The notes below the pieces were generated by a model. It made no database searches and was not told the DNA's origin. It worked only from the letters and a program-made list of their open reading frames with translations. 64,000 nucleotides of DNA, from assembly GCF_014637345.1 (NCBI RefSeq), contig NZ_BMEX01000009.1, positions 1-64,000 of the forward strand, given 5' to 3'. This document shows, in pieces, positions 24,609-34,007 of the stretch; the stretch's first letter is position 1; each line of letters opens with the position of its first letter. The stretch is from Kroppenstedtia guangzhouensis (GTDB lineage Bacteria; Bacillota; Bacilli; Thermoactinomycetales; DSM-45169). The translations under genes and the position numbers were made by a program.

Positions 24609-24944
24609 GTGACAGATCGGGAGATGCTGGCCGCGATCATGGCCAAGCTGGAAGGCCTGGAGGAAGGACAACAACAGCTGAAAAATGAGGTGGGGATCCT
24701 TAAGGAAGGACAACAACAGCTGAAAAATAAGGTGGGGACCCTTACGGAGAAGGTGGACAAGCTGGCCACGGACATGGACCAACAGATCACCGGATTGTAT
24801 CGGTACGTATCAGAGGAGATGGCCGGGATCCGGGAGCAGTTGACCCGGATGGAAGCAAAGCAGAATAAGACGGCGGAAACGGTAGGATATGTGATCCAGG
24901 ACGTTTATCTGTTACAGAAAAAGACGGGAGTCGGGAGCAAATAA
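24609..24944 (+). CDS. Coiled-coil protein of unknown function
   Basis: The 111-residue, charged protein is predicted to be almost entirely coiled coil. A 14-residue unit (EGQQQLKNEVGIL then EGQQQLKNKVGTL) is duplicated in tandem at residues 18-45. Start GTG 24609 has GGGAGGG 7 nt upstream. Similar short coiled-coil proteins are common in Bacillales without assigned role. Not in an operon. Confidence 0.65.
   Translation: MTDREMLAAIMAKLEGLEEGQQQLKNEVGILKEGQQQLKNKVGTLTEKVDKLATDMDQQITGLYRYVSEEMAGIREQLTRMEAKQNKTAETVGYVIQDVYLLQKKTGVGSK
24652..24738 (+). repeat. 42-nt tandem duplication
   Basis: GGAAGGACAACAACAGCTG and its continuation occur twice, 42 nt apart, inside the coiled-coil gene. Confidence 0.8.
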
Positions 24945-25220
24945 TCACAAACATGATCCGGACATCCGGCTTCGGGAGAAAGTGATTACGAATGTTCAGT
25001 TAATTGGGATAGATCACTGGATATCAGTCGTTGATTCCCGGCCAAAAAAGGGGAAGCCTGGAGCCGGAGCAAGAGGCCTCTTCTTCGGAGTTTTCGATAA
25101 GTTGATTTGATAATGCCCTAACGTGAGAATCCCTTCTCTTCACCTTAGAAGTATATGTGTATTTCACCGTTCCCGGCGCATCCTACCCTTATAAACGATT
25201 TCCAGCTCAGGGAGGATCAC

Positions 25221-25439
25221 ATGAAACCAAAAGATGAAAACGAGAAGAATGTCTATGAAAAAGCCGGGGAACTGACGGGCCAGGCGGAAGAGGGGCCATC
25301 TCCACAAGGGCAAGAGGATGAAAAGGAGGCGGATCGGGAGGTCGACCTGATGCAGGCCCAGGTGTATGATGGTCCCGTGTTTGACGGTCCGATGGATGTG
25401 ATGGAGAAGATCCGGAAGGTGAATGAAGACCAGGAGTGA
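25221..25439 (+). CDS. Small acidic hydrophilic protein
   Basis: The 72-residue protein is strongly acidic, has no hydrophobic segment and includes VYDGPVFDGPMDVM near its end. ATG 25221 has GGGAGGATCAC upstream, which favours it over a longer frame from 25155. It is monocistronic and followed by a terminator. Function unknown; spore- or stress-related small proteins look similar, but nothing proves it. Confidence 0.6.
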   Translation: MKPKDENEKNVYEKAGELTGQAEEGPSPQGQEDEKEADREVDLMQAQVYDGPVFDGPMDVMEKIRKVNEDQE

Positions 25440-25463
25440 AGCCGCCTGGGGGGCGGTTTCTTT
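25436..25463 (+). terminator. Rho-independent terminator
   Basis: GAAGCCGCC and GGCGGTTTC around TGGGG, followed by TTT. Confidence 0.75.
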
Positions 25464-25546
25464 GCATCAAACGACTCACCTGGGTGGGATTCAGTTGAAA
25501 ATGGGCCAACATCTCTGTGCAGTGCATTGTATTGACCCGCCTTGGA

Positions 25547-25552
25547 TATAAT
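25547..25552 (+). promoter_or_regulatory. Candidate -10 box of the ABC-F leader
   Basis: A perfect TATAAT. Transcription from it would start near 25559, at the first bases of the long inverted repeat. No good -35 lies 17 bp upstream (TTGACC at 25532 is too close). Confidence 0.5.
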
Positions 25553-25555
25553 AAA

Positions 25556-25678
25556 GACGAAGGAAGAACGTTGGCGCAGGTCCCGTTTTCCGGGGCCGGA
25601 AACCTCACGAGAAGCGGGAACTTCACGTGAGGTTTTTTCTCGGTCCGGAAAGTCGGGACAGATCGTTCTTCCTTCGTC
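25556..25678 (+). promoter_or_regulatory. Long nested hairpin leader ahead of the ABC-F gene
   Basis: A perfect 15-bp stem (25556-25570 with 25664-25678) encloses three further nested stems: GTCCCG/CGGGAC (25580-25585, 25654-25659), TTTCCGG/CCGGAAA (25587-25593, 25645-25651) and AACCTCACG/CGTGAGGTT (25601-25609, 25626-25634). The innermost is followed by TTTTT on the plus strand, as in an attenuator. It lies between a TATAAT and the ABC-F start 140 bp on. A miniature mobile element is an alternative. Confidence 0.5.
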
Positions 25679-25805
25679 AAGTGGTATTTTAACATATTTC
25701 CGACTGTTGGGACACATACTGTGCTTTCTTCTTTGTCTTCCATCGAACTCCCCATCCCCTCCTTGGAATTCCATGTTACAATAGGTGGGAATGGATCAGG
25801 TTTAA

Positions 25806-27437
<1,632 letters not shown>

Positions 27438-27460
27438 CCACAATATTTTCCAGGGAACGA

Positions 27461-27503
27461 AAAAAAGGGGCCACCCGCCTCCAAGCGCGGTGGCCCCTTT
27501 TTT
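27461..27503 (+). terminator. Bidirectional rho-independent terminator
   Basis: AAAAAAGGGGCCACC (27461-27475) pairs with GGTGGCCCCTTTTTT (27489-27503). It serves both the ABC-F gene and the convergent IDEAL gene. Confidence 0.95.
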
Positions 27504-27514
27504 ATCATAATCCG

Positions 27515-27856
27515 TCAGGAAGCCAATCCGTCTTTTTTCATGACGCGTGTCTGTTTCAAGGTGTCGGTCAACTCCATAAACCATTTCTTGTCCTTGGTGG
27601 ACAGGGCGAGATCGATAAAATTGAGGAGATGACCTTCCCGATCCGGCGGCATCTCTTCCAAGAGACGGATCCGGTCCGGGGTGCTGTCAGAAATCTCACC
27701 GATAATTTTTTGGTTGTCCGATTGAGTCACCCGGATTTTCACGGTTCCTTTTTTTAAGTTGATCGACTCGATATATCCTTGGAACAGCTCGTCTTTGTTC
27801 GTTTTTCCTCTTACCCAGTCTCCGTCCTGCATGTTGAAATGAAGGAGAGCTGTCAT
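27515..27856 (-). CDS. IDEAL-domain protein
   Basis: The 113-residue soluble protein carries at residues 75-105 a segment (LNFIDLALSTKDKKWFMEL) typical of the IDEAL domain found in Bacillales regulators such as YpiB and ComK-related factors. The N-terminal part (DGDWVRGKTNKDELFQGYI) looks like a small beta-barrel. ATG 27856 is chosen because AAGGTGGTG lies upstream on the minus strand. Precise role unknown. Confidence 0.75.
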   Translation of the reverse strand: MTALLHFNMQDGDWVRGKTNKDELFQGYIESINLKKGTVKIRVTQSDNQKIIGEISDSTPDRIRLLEEMPPDREGHLLNFIDLALSTKDKKWFMELTDTLKQTRVMKKDGLAS

Positions 27857-28154
27857 GGTTATACACCACCTTTGAAGGGATGTCGACGTTTTCGCCGAAC
27901 CGGGAACCATGGACATCGTTTGGGGTGAAAGGAGAGGATTTGTCCTTATGGGGGTGGGGGAAAGGGGAGGTTGTTCGCCGTCCCCCCGAACTTAACCGAA
28001 AATTCCGGAATGGAATTTTTAAGTTCTTTTCACTTCTTTTGTAGAATTATAGTATTTCAAGACAGGGTGCGTCAAGATGGAGCAGGGCTTTCTCTTCGGT
28101 AGTTATTGGGAATCTATCATCTATGGTTTCCGATTCCCGGACCGGATATAACCC

Positions 28155-29369
28155 TTACTGGATAATTCCCAGGCGAAAGCCTTTAGCAACAGCTTCCGGA
28201 CGGTTTTTGGCATTCAGTTTTCTCAGGGTGGTCTGAGCGTACTCTGCGGCGGTATGCTCGCTGATATGGAGTATCTCGCCGATGTGTTTGGTGGAGTAGC
28301 CGTAAGCGATCATCTGCAGGAGTTCCTGCTCTCTGCGGGTCAGCAGTTTGGAAGCGGGGGGGCTGGGGAAGAAGGGAGTGCTCTCATACAGCTTGACCCG
28401 CAGTACCATGGAGACCCGGGCGACCAAAATCTCCAACAGATGGGAGCGTTGGGAATCCGGGGGATCGAAGGGTTTCCCGTCTTGGTCCAGCAGGAGAAAG
28501 CCCACAGGTTGCCTGTTTTCCCCGTACAGGGTGCAAGCCAGCAAGGAAGTCAGCCGAAACTGTTTTACATAATGGAGGGGAAAGAAAAGCTTGGCGTCCT
28601 GCAGATACATGGGTTTAGTCTCCCGGATGGCCCATGCAATTCCCGGGATGTTGGATTCCAATGCCCGAACTTGCCGCACTTCGGTGAGGTCCACCTGATA
28701 GGAATAGATGCCTTCCACGGTACGGGTGACGGAGGAGTACCAGAACAGGGCTCCCCGTTGAAACTGGGTTTTTTCCACGATAAATTGAACCGAATCTGTC
28801 AGCAACTCTTCCAGGGAGCGGGAGGTTAACAGCAGTTCATCAAAGCGGAGAATTGTCTGCCAGGGGGAGGGCAGGGAGTGGATGTCGGGACTTTTCCGGA
28901 TCTCGTCGGGGAAAGTCCCACTTTCTGAAGAGCCAGTATTTTCTTTCGTGCATTCTTGATGGTAAACGGAGAAGGTCAGAGAGAGAACCAAGGAATGAAG
29001 CCAGCGATAGTAAGTATGAATCTCAGGAAGATGCGGGTCTTTTAAGAGCAACTCCATGATGATTTCCTCAAAAATCCCCAGAGTGAGGATGATCCGGGCG
29101 TTGTTCAGGACGGACCGGCGCCGCCGGATCAAATGGAGGAACTTATTTTCAAATTCTTCGGACTGGGAGGGGATCATACTGATGTTTCGCATCAGAAAAT
29201 GAAACAGCTCATGGATGGAGCGCTTTTCCTCTTCCGTTGCATGAAGAGTGGACAGTTTCACTTTCCAGTTGGCCAGACCTTCCCGGTAGCCCGAGTGGAT
29301 CGTATCGATTATTTGTTGCAGTTCTTGACGAGGAATCAAAGGAGTGGTCAAAAAGGCTGGAATCTGCAT
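28155..29369 (-). CDS. LuxR-type transcriptional regulator with GAF-like sensor
   Basis: The 404-residue protein ends in a LuxR/GerE helix-turn-helix (LTRREQELLQMIAYGYSTKH, about residues 340-400). The middle (about 190-320) looks like a GAF sensory domain, and the N-terminal helical region resembles RsbR-type or globin-like sensor domains. No phosphoacceptor receiver domain is seen, so it is probably a one-component regulator. ATG 29369 has AAGGGGG upstream; 29426 has none. It is a single-gene unit with no cue to its targets. Confidence 0.82.
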   Translation of the reverse strand: MQIPAFLTTPLIPRQELQQIIDTIHSGYREGLANWKVKLSTLHATEEEKRSIHELFHFLMRNISMIPSQSEEFENKFLHLIRRRRSVLNNARIILTLGIFEEIIMELLLKDPHLPEIHTYYRWLHSLVLSLTFSVYHQECTKENTGSSESGTFPDEIRKSPDIHSLPSPWQTILRFDELLLTSRSLEELLTDSVQFIVEKTQFQRGALFWYSSVTRTVEGIYSYQVDLTEVRQVRALESNIPGIAWAIRETKPMYLQDAKLFFPLHYVKQFRLTSLLACTLYGENRQPVGFLLLDQDGKPFDPPDSQRSHLLEILVARVSMVLRVKLYESTPFFPSPPASKLLTRREQELLQMIAYGYSTKHIGEILHISEHTAAEYAQTTLRKLNAKNRPEAVAKGFRLGIIQ

Positions 29370-30095
29370 CCCAACCGCCCCCTTCTTTGAATATTCTTCA
29401 CTTTGTCCGGATGACAGGCTCTTCATCTTGAATGAAGTATATCAATATTAGGGTTCTTGATGAACCACGTGTTGGATGGGGAGATCATGTGCTACCACGC
29501 GACCTTTGCACCCGTCGTGTCTTCCCCGGTCGCGCTCTGCCATCCAGCAACGGGGTGTAGCCTGTCTGTTCCAAATCTAACCATCGGGCAGGGCGAAGCC
29601 ATATTACAAAGTATCACCAGAGGAAGAATGTTGCCCCTACCCCCCCTCCCGTAAAATTTCCCGCTGGGTAGGATGACAACCTTCATTCCAGGGCTTCAGC
29701 CCGTCTGGATTGTAGTACCCCTGTGGTGAAAAGGTCACTTTGGTAGGACCACGATCCCCTCCATTGCCCATTTTTGGTGAATCAACCCTGTCAAACGCAT
29801 GAAATTGGAGTGCCCCCCTATGTTTATGGGGGTTTCTATTCCCCAATAAAGAGGGTTGCTGAAGAGTATGAATGATTATACAATTCCTGATAACACCAAA
29901 AAGGCCATTGATCTTTTGTCGGGTGGTAGTACACCCCCGACTGCTGTCAGTTATTTTGGGAAAAGGATCCAATGATGAAACGGGTGAGAGGCTGTCACCT
30001 TTAGAAGCCCTTTCCTGTAATCGCTTTCAAAGCGGGATCCGAGTCATGGATGGGTCGACGTCGTTTCCAGATCAAAACAGAATCCAAAGGATGGG
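29370..30095. other. Long intergenic stretch with hairpins and a cre-like site
   Basis: About 700 bp without a convincing gene. The hairpin CCCCC/GGGGG around 29814-29835, CCAGGGCTTCAGCCC near 29689 and GC-rich, frame-open stretches on the minus strand (29492-29686 and 29637-29972) suggest remnants of a mobile element. A cre-like site lies at 30016. I cannot identify a parent element. Confidence 0.3.
30016..30029 (+). promoter_or_regulatory. Candidate CcpA-binding (cre) site
   Basis: TGTAATCGCTTTCA fits the consensus TGWNANCGNTNWCA at every position and lies 67 bp upstream of the DUF6230 cluster. Carbon catabolite control of that cluster is an inference. Confidence 0.45.
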
Positions 30096-30647
30096 GTGAA
30101 TCTGTTGAGGTATCGCGGGAAGTTGTTTTGGTCCAGTTTGACGATTTCGCTGGCGCTTCTGATGGCTGTGGTCTCCGGTATCTATGCGGGGGGGGTGGCG
30201 ATGGCCGTGCCCATAGCCGGCGTCGGGGGATTTACGATTGAGGCGGATCAGATCAACATCACAAAGTTTAAGCTCTTTCCCCATGTGGGGGAAACCAGTG
30301 AAAAAAAATCGGTCCCCCAGGTGGCCACTGAGATGGATGCCAAAATCAAGGGGTTGAAACTGTACAAAGATGTCAATGCGCCCGGGGGTACCAAATTCCG
30401 GATTATGATCACTGCCTCCGGGGAAGTCACATCCACCGGAATGGTGCTGGACATGACCCGGATCGCGGCGGACCATAATTTCAAAAAGCTGACTATCAAA
30501 GATAACTACTCCAATGATTTCCGTCGGAAATTTGAGATGAATGCACCGGTTTTGGTGTTGAAGAAGCCGAAGATCCAAGGACATTACCTCTACAATAACA
30601 GCATTTCGCTACCGGGAATGAAACTGGAGTTGCACAAAATCAAGTGA
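30096..30647 (+). CDS. DUF6230-family exported protein
   Basis: The 183-residue protein has an N-terminal membrane anchor or signal (about 12-40), then a beta-rich outer domain (GGFTIEADQINITKFKLFP onward). It matches the DUF6230 family, best known from actinomycetes, where it is followed by DUF6114 as here. Start GTG 30096 has AAAGGA upstream. It leads a three-gene cluster (30096-32363). The function of the pair is not known. Confidence 0.72.
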   Translation: MNLLRYRGKLFWSSLTISLALLMAVVSGIYAGGVAMAVPIAGVGGFTIEADQINITKFKLFPHVGETSEKKSVPQVATEMDAKIKGLKLYKDVNAPGGTKFRIMITASGEVTSTGMVLDMTRIAADHNFKKLTIKDNYSNDFRRKFEMNAPVLVLKKPKIQGHYLYNNSISLPGMKLELHKIK

Positions 30648-30672
30648 TACTGGAAATATTGTGAAAGAGCCG

Positions 30673-30776
30673 TTCGAGAGTTGGGTTTCACATGAAGAGA
30701 TTATGGCAGTTAAGAAGTCATGTGAAACCCAATCCCGGCCGACCTGGCCACCACTGATTCAAAAAAGTTTTCAGGA
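30673..30776 (+). repeat. Dispersed palindromic repeat, copy B
   Basis: TTGGGTTTCACATGA (30681-30695) and TCATGTGAAACCCAA (30718-30732) are a perfect 15-bp inverted repeat, followed by ATCCCGGCCGACCTGGCCACCACTGATTC in two pieces shared with the other copies. It lies between the DUF6230 and DUF6114 genes. Confidence 0.8.
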
Positions 30777-30790
30777 AGGAGTGATTCGGC

Positions 30791-31255
30791 ATGGGTGAGT
30801 CGGATGTGATGAAAAAAGAGGCGCCGCCCGGGACAGACCTGTCCAAAAGGGGCGCTAAAAAGGAAAGATCGGTGCACCGACCCCGAGCGGGATTGATATT
30901 GCTCATCCTGTCCGGGCTGTTCACCTTGTATATCCCGGTCCATTTGTACTGGCTCACCTTTGTTCCAGGTAACTTCGCCTTCACCGGAATCCTGTTCGGG
31001 GGTCTTTTGCTAGCCTGTGGCATCATCGGTTGGTTTATGCCCTCCTATGTTCGGGTTCTCGGTATCTTCGGGATCCTCCTCTCCATCCTCTCCCTGATGG
31101 GGGCCTTAGGCGGCATGGTGATCGGGATGCTGCTGGGAATCGTGGGCGGATGTCTTTGTGTAGCCTGGGATGGGGGGAAAAGCTTGGGCCAAGCTGGGAC
31201 AGACGGGGGTTCTTCAGATGAAAAAGTGGAGATCCGGGAATCCGCCACCGGATGA
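30791..31255 (+). CDS. DUF6114-family membrane protein
   Basis: The 154-residue protein has a charged N-terminal 35 residues, then four membrane spans (about 38-128) with conserved-type HRPRAGL and MPSYVRVLGI segments, and a charged C-terminal tail. It matches DUF6114, the usual partner of DUF6230. ATG 30791 has AGGAAGGAG upstream. A palindromic repeat separates it from the DUF6230 gene. Confidence 0.72.
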   Translation: MGESDVMKKEAPPGTDLSKRGAKKERSVHRPRAGLILLILSGLFTLYIPVHLYWLTFVPGNFAFTGILFGGLLLACGIIGWFMPSYVRVLGIFGILLSILSLMGALGGMVIGMLLGIVGGCLCVAWDGGKSLGQAGTDGGSSDEKVEIRESATG

Positions 31256-31337
31256 TGGAAGCCGTTATCCAATTGAAAAAAAGTGGTTTCCCGTTCCCTG
31301 AACAGGGGATCTGCGGTACGCGGGAGGGGGAACGCCG

Positions 31338-32363
31338 TTGAAAAAAGGAAAGCTGTTTGTTGTTGTTTACTTGATCTTATCACTTCTCATGGTCTCCGTA
31401 CCTTCCGTGTCCGCCGCCGGATCCGGGAAAACATCGGAAGCCCTGGTGATCCGCGCGGACCGGATTGAGTCCAAAGGGATGTTGCTGGGGCTGGGATCCG
31501 GTCATCATGGTTTGGTGTTGAAAATGAATATCGGACAATCCAAAATATCCGGAATGAGAATGGGCGGATCCTATTCCACCGGCCAGGGGAGTTGGGGGGT
31601 GAGCATGCAGGATCCGGGCCCTGTGACGATTCAGGGGTTGTCGTTGAAAGCCAGTGCCATTGGATTTAAAATCAAGCCGGAGGATTTTATCCGTTTTGAT
31701 AAACCCTTGCAAATCGACTCCTTGATGCCCTCCATCGTCCTTCACGATGTGTATCTCCGTGTCGAAGGCATGGAGGCGGAGGAAGCGGCCATGCATTCCC
31801 TCGAGTTGGATACGCTGAAGGAAGTTTCGCTGGCACGGCCCAAAGGCGGCATCTGGATTGACTTGCGCAGCGGTTTTTCTTCCATGAGTAAATCTGAGGC
31901 GGAGGAAAAAATCAACGGGATACTCTCTGATGAACAGGAGAAAGAGATTGATGAAGATCCTGCTGCTCCCTCCAAAGAGAAAGAAGATCCGGAGACAGGG
32001 GATGATGGGAAGGGAGGAGACGACGGTCACCCGGTGGAACCTCCTGAAGCAGGTGAGCCTCCGGCGGATGAGCCATCCCGGGATCCGGGAACTTCCCCCG
32101 ATGATGGGGCACCGGATGGAGTCAAAAATGAAAAAACAGTGAAGCTGCACCGCTATTTCACTGCTCTGGAGATCGTGAATCAGGCGAAGAAGTATCAATC
32201 CAAGCTTACACTTCGGTATGGGAACAAAGAGTATGATGCAAAGAAGTGGGGCAGGATGGTCCTGATGCGGCGTTTATCCGGCACGGAAATCACAGTAATT
32301 GCTGAGGGAGCGGATGCCGGGGAAGCAGTCCAGGGGATGTCACAATTCTTGGGAGGGAAATGA
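31338..32363 (+). CDS. Exported DUF6230-like protein with acidic linker
   Basis: The 341-residue protein has a signal peptide (about 1-28), a beta-rich domain like the first gene of the cluster ([19 protein letters not shown] onward, to about 185), a long Glu/Asp/Pro-rich linker (about 195-255) and a C-terminal small domain ending MSQFLGGK. Start TTG 31338 follows GGGAGGGG. The beta domain places it with the DUF6230 group; the end domain is unrecognised. Likely exported to wall or medium. Confidence 0.65.
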   Translation: MKKGKLFVVVYLILSLLMVSVPSVSAAGSGKTSEALVIRADRIESKGMLLGLGSGHHGLVLKMNIGQSKISGMRMGGSYSTGQGSWGVSMQDPGPVTIQGLSLKASAIGFKIKPEDFIRFDKPLQIDSLMPSIVLHDVYLRVEGMEAEEAAMHSLELDTLKEVSLARPKGGIWIDLRSGFSSMSKSEAEEKINGILSDEQEKEIDEDPAAPSKEKEDPETGDDGKGGDDGHPVEPPEAGEPPADEPSRDPGTSPDDGAPDGVKNEKTVKLHRYFTALEIVNQAKKYQSKLTLRYGNKEYDAKKWGRMVLMRRLSGTEITVIAEGADAGEAVQGMSQFLGGK

Positions 32364-32394
32364 AGAAGTCGTCAGGGGCGTTTTGCAACTGCGA

Positions 32395-32435
32395 CAGGAA
32401 AAAGGTTGCCTTCCGGGCAGCCTTTTTCCTGTGTT
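32395..32435 (+). terminator. Rho-independent terminator
   Basis: CAGGAAAAAGG (32395-32405) pairs with CCTTTTTCCTG (32421-32431), with inner GCC/GGGC pairing. Confidence 0.8.
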
Positions 32436-32504
32436 CATTTTCCGTGACAGTTGGATCTTTCCCATCTGTGGGGGTCCCTTTTTTTGACTGGATCCCGAAT
32501 TGGA

Positions 32505-32578
32505 GAAACCTCTGAAGGCAAAATCACGTTTAATGATGGTGATCTTCAGGCAGGCGGATCGGTGCCTGTCTTTTTTGA
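32505..32578 (+). promoter_or_regulatory. Structured leader-like segment with terminator hairpin
   Basis: CTGAAG/CTTCAG (32512-32517, 32544-32549) with inner ATCAC/GTGAT is followed by CAGGC/GCCTG (32551-32555, 32564-32568) and TCTTTTTT. It looks like an RNA switch or a small terminated RNA upstream of the glycosyltransferase. The GAAGGCAAAA and TCAGGCA words faintly recall glycine aptamers, but the conserved frame is not there. Confidence 0.3.
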
Positions 32579-32623
32579 TGAAGAGAAGGGGGAAGGGACG
32601 ATGATTTTTCCAGCAGTCGTCTG

Positions 32624-32632
32624 TGGTATAAT
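32624..32632 (+). promoter_or_regulatory. Extended -10 promoter of the glycosyltransferase
   Basis: TGGTATAAT is a perfect extended -10 element 95 bp before the gene start. Confidence 0.6.
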
Positions 32633-32726
32633 AAGGAGCAATTCCAATGAAGACGGACGATAAACGAAGGTGATTCCAGCCCAAACACCGGTCACCGGTC
32701 CGGTGTGGGGGAAAGGTGGAACGGGT

Positions 32727-33905
32727 ATGATCGACCGAGCGACCTGGGCTGATCCCGCTCTCTTAAAGGTGGAAAAAGAGGCGTGTCCCGAGGGAAAAAA
32801 AGTCCTGATCGTATCGGAGAATTTTGGTTCAGGACATACGAAAGCCGCTGAAGCCCTGGCAAAAGGGCTTCAGCGGTCAAACCCGGGGGTTGAGGTCAGG
32901 GTCGTGGAATTGGGATGTGAGCTGCGTCCCCGGGTCAGCCGGATGTTGCTCCATTCCTATCTTTCGATGCTGGAGCAAGCTCCTTCTCTTTGGAAAATCA
33001 TCTATGGGCGCCATCATTCCCGTGCTTTCCCCAAATGGGCGCAGTGGTGTCTTTACCGAACCCTGTATCCCCGCTTGTCCGATTATGTCAAACGGGAACA
33101 ACCTGATTTGGTGATCTCCACCCATCCCTTCTCCAGTTCGGGAATGGCCCGGCTGAAAAGGAAAGGATATCCGGTGACTATTTGCACCTTGATCACCGAT
33201 TTTTCCGCACACGGTTCTTGGGTTCAGCCGGAAGTGGACCGTTACCTGGTACCTCATGTCGGGGTGAAGGAACAACTGACACAGATGGGAGTGGAACCGG
33301 GAAAGATTTATGCGACGGGGATCCCGACGGATTCCCGATTTTGGATGGAGCAGACCCGGGAAACGGCCCGACGTAAGCTGGGGCTCGACCAGTTGCCGAC
33401 CGTCTTGATACTGGGTGGGGGTATGGGGATGGGGCAAACTGACCGGCTGGTCAAGATGGCGGCTAAATGGAAGGATTCCATGCAGATTCTGGTTTGTACC
33501 GGTCACAACCGGCGATTGAAAGAAAGTCTGGAGAGGGATCCCGGGCTTCAACACCCCCGCATCCGGATCCAGGGATTCACCGATGAGATGCCGGACTTGA
33601 TGGATGCGGCGGACTTGATCGTGTCCAAGCCGGGAGGCATGACTTGTTCCGAAGCCATTGCCAAGGGAAAGCCTCTGCTCATCTATGGTTCCATTCCGGG
33701 ACATGAGGAAAGAAACGGCCGATTCATGGAGGAGCAGGGACTGGCGGAAGTGGTGGCAAATGATGATGGGCTGAGCGTCTGGTTCGAAAAGCTGTTGGCG
33801 GGAGACCCTTGTTTTGACCAACTCCGGGAGCGCATGTTGGAATGGAGGCAAAACATTCATCCCTCCCACAGTATTGAAGCCGTGCTCAACCTTTTGGCTC
33901 CCTGA
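32727..33905 (+). CDS. Glycolipid-type glycosyltransferase (MGDG synthase/UgtP family)
   Basis: This 392-residue GT28-like enzyme transfers a sugar from a nucleotide donor to a lipid acceptor such as diacylglycerol. Visible are the acceptor-domain motif ENFGSGHTKAAEAL (about residue 28), a STHPFSS loop, ITDFSAHGSWV, and the donor-binding C-terminal GGGMGMGQ and SKPGGMTCSEAIAKGKPLL (about 300-318). ATG 32727 has AAAGGTGG upstream; a frame from 32670 adds 19 residues without support. It probably acts at the inner membrane face. Acceptor not certain. Confidence 0.85.
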   Translation: MIDRATWADPALLKVEKEACPEGKKVLIVSENFGSGHTKAAEALAKGLQRSNPGVEVRVVELGCELRPRVSRMLLHSYLSMLEQAPSLWKIIYGRHHSRAFPKWAQWCLYRTLYPRLSDYVKREQPDLVISTHPFSSSGMARLKRKGYPVTICTLITDFSAHGSWVQPEVDRYLVPHVGVKEQLTQMGVEPGKIYATGIPTDSRFWMEQTRETARRKLGLDQLPTVLILGGGMGMGQTDRLVKMAAKWKDSMQILVCTGHNRRLKESLERDPGLQHPRIRIQGFTDEMPDLMDAADLIVSKPGGMTCSEAIAKGKPLLIYGSIPGHEERNGRFMEEQGLAEVVANDDGLSVWFEKLLAGDPCFDQLRERMLEWRQNIHPSHSIEAVLNLLAP

Positions 33906-33938
33906 TTTCATACCCCGAGGTTCATGTTTTTCTATATC

Positions 33939-33967
33939 TTGTTCTTTTCCCAATGGATGGATATAAT
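33939..33967 (+). promoter_or_regulatory. Vegetative promoter of the O-antigen-ligase-like gene
   Basis: TTGTTC (33939-33944) and TATAAT (33962-33967) with 17-bp spacing. It shows that the start at 33924 cannot be used and favours GTG 34008. Confidence 0.75.
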
Positions 33968-34007
33968 GCTGAGGGTACTGCAATTTTGGGATAAAGGGAG
34001 TCTTTTT

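Noticed and set aside
25532-25552. TTGACC...TATAAT as a normal promoter
   Set aside because: Only 9 bp separate the boxes; only the -10 can be kept.
28254-28829. 191-codon plus-strand frame opposite the LuxR regulator
   Set aside because: Shadow of the regulator gene; no ribosome site and no domain features.
32490-32580. Glycine riboswitch
   Set aside because: A few words (GAAGGCAAAA, TCAGGCA) are similar, but the conserved order and P1/P3 pairing of the glycine aptamer are absent.
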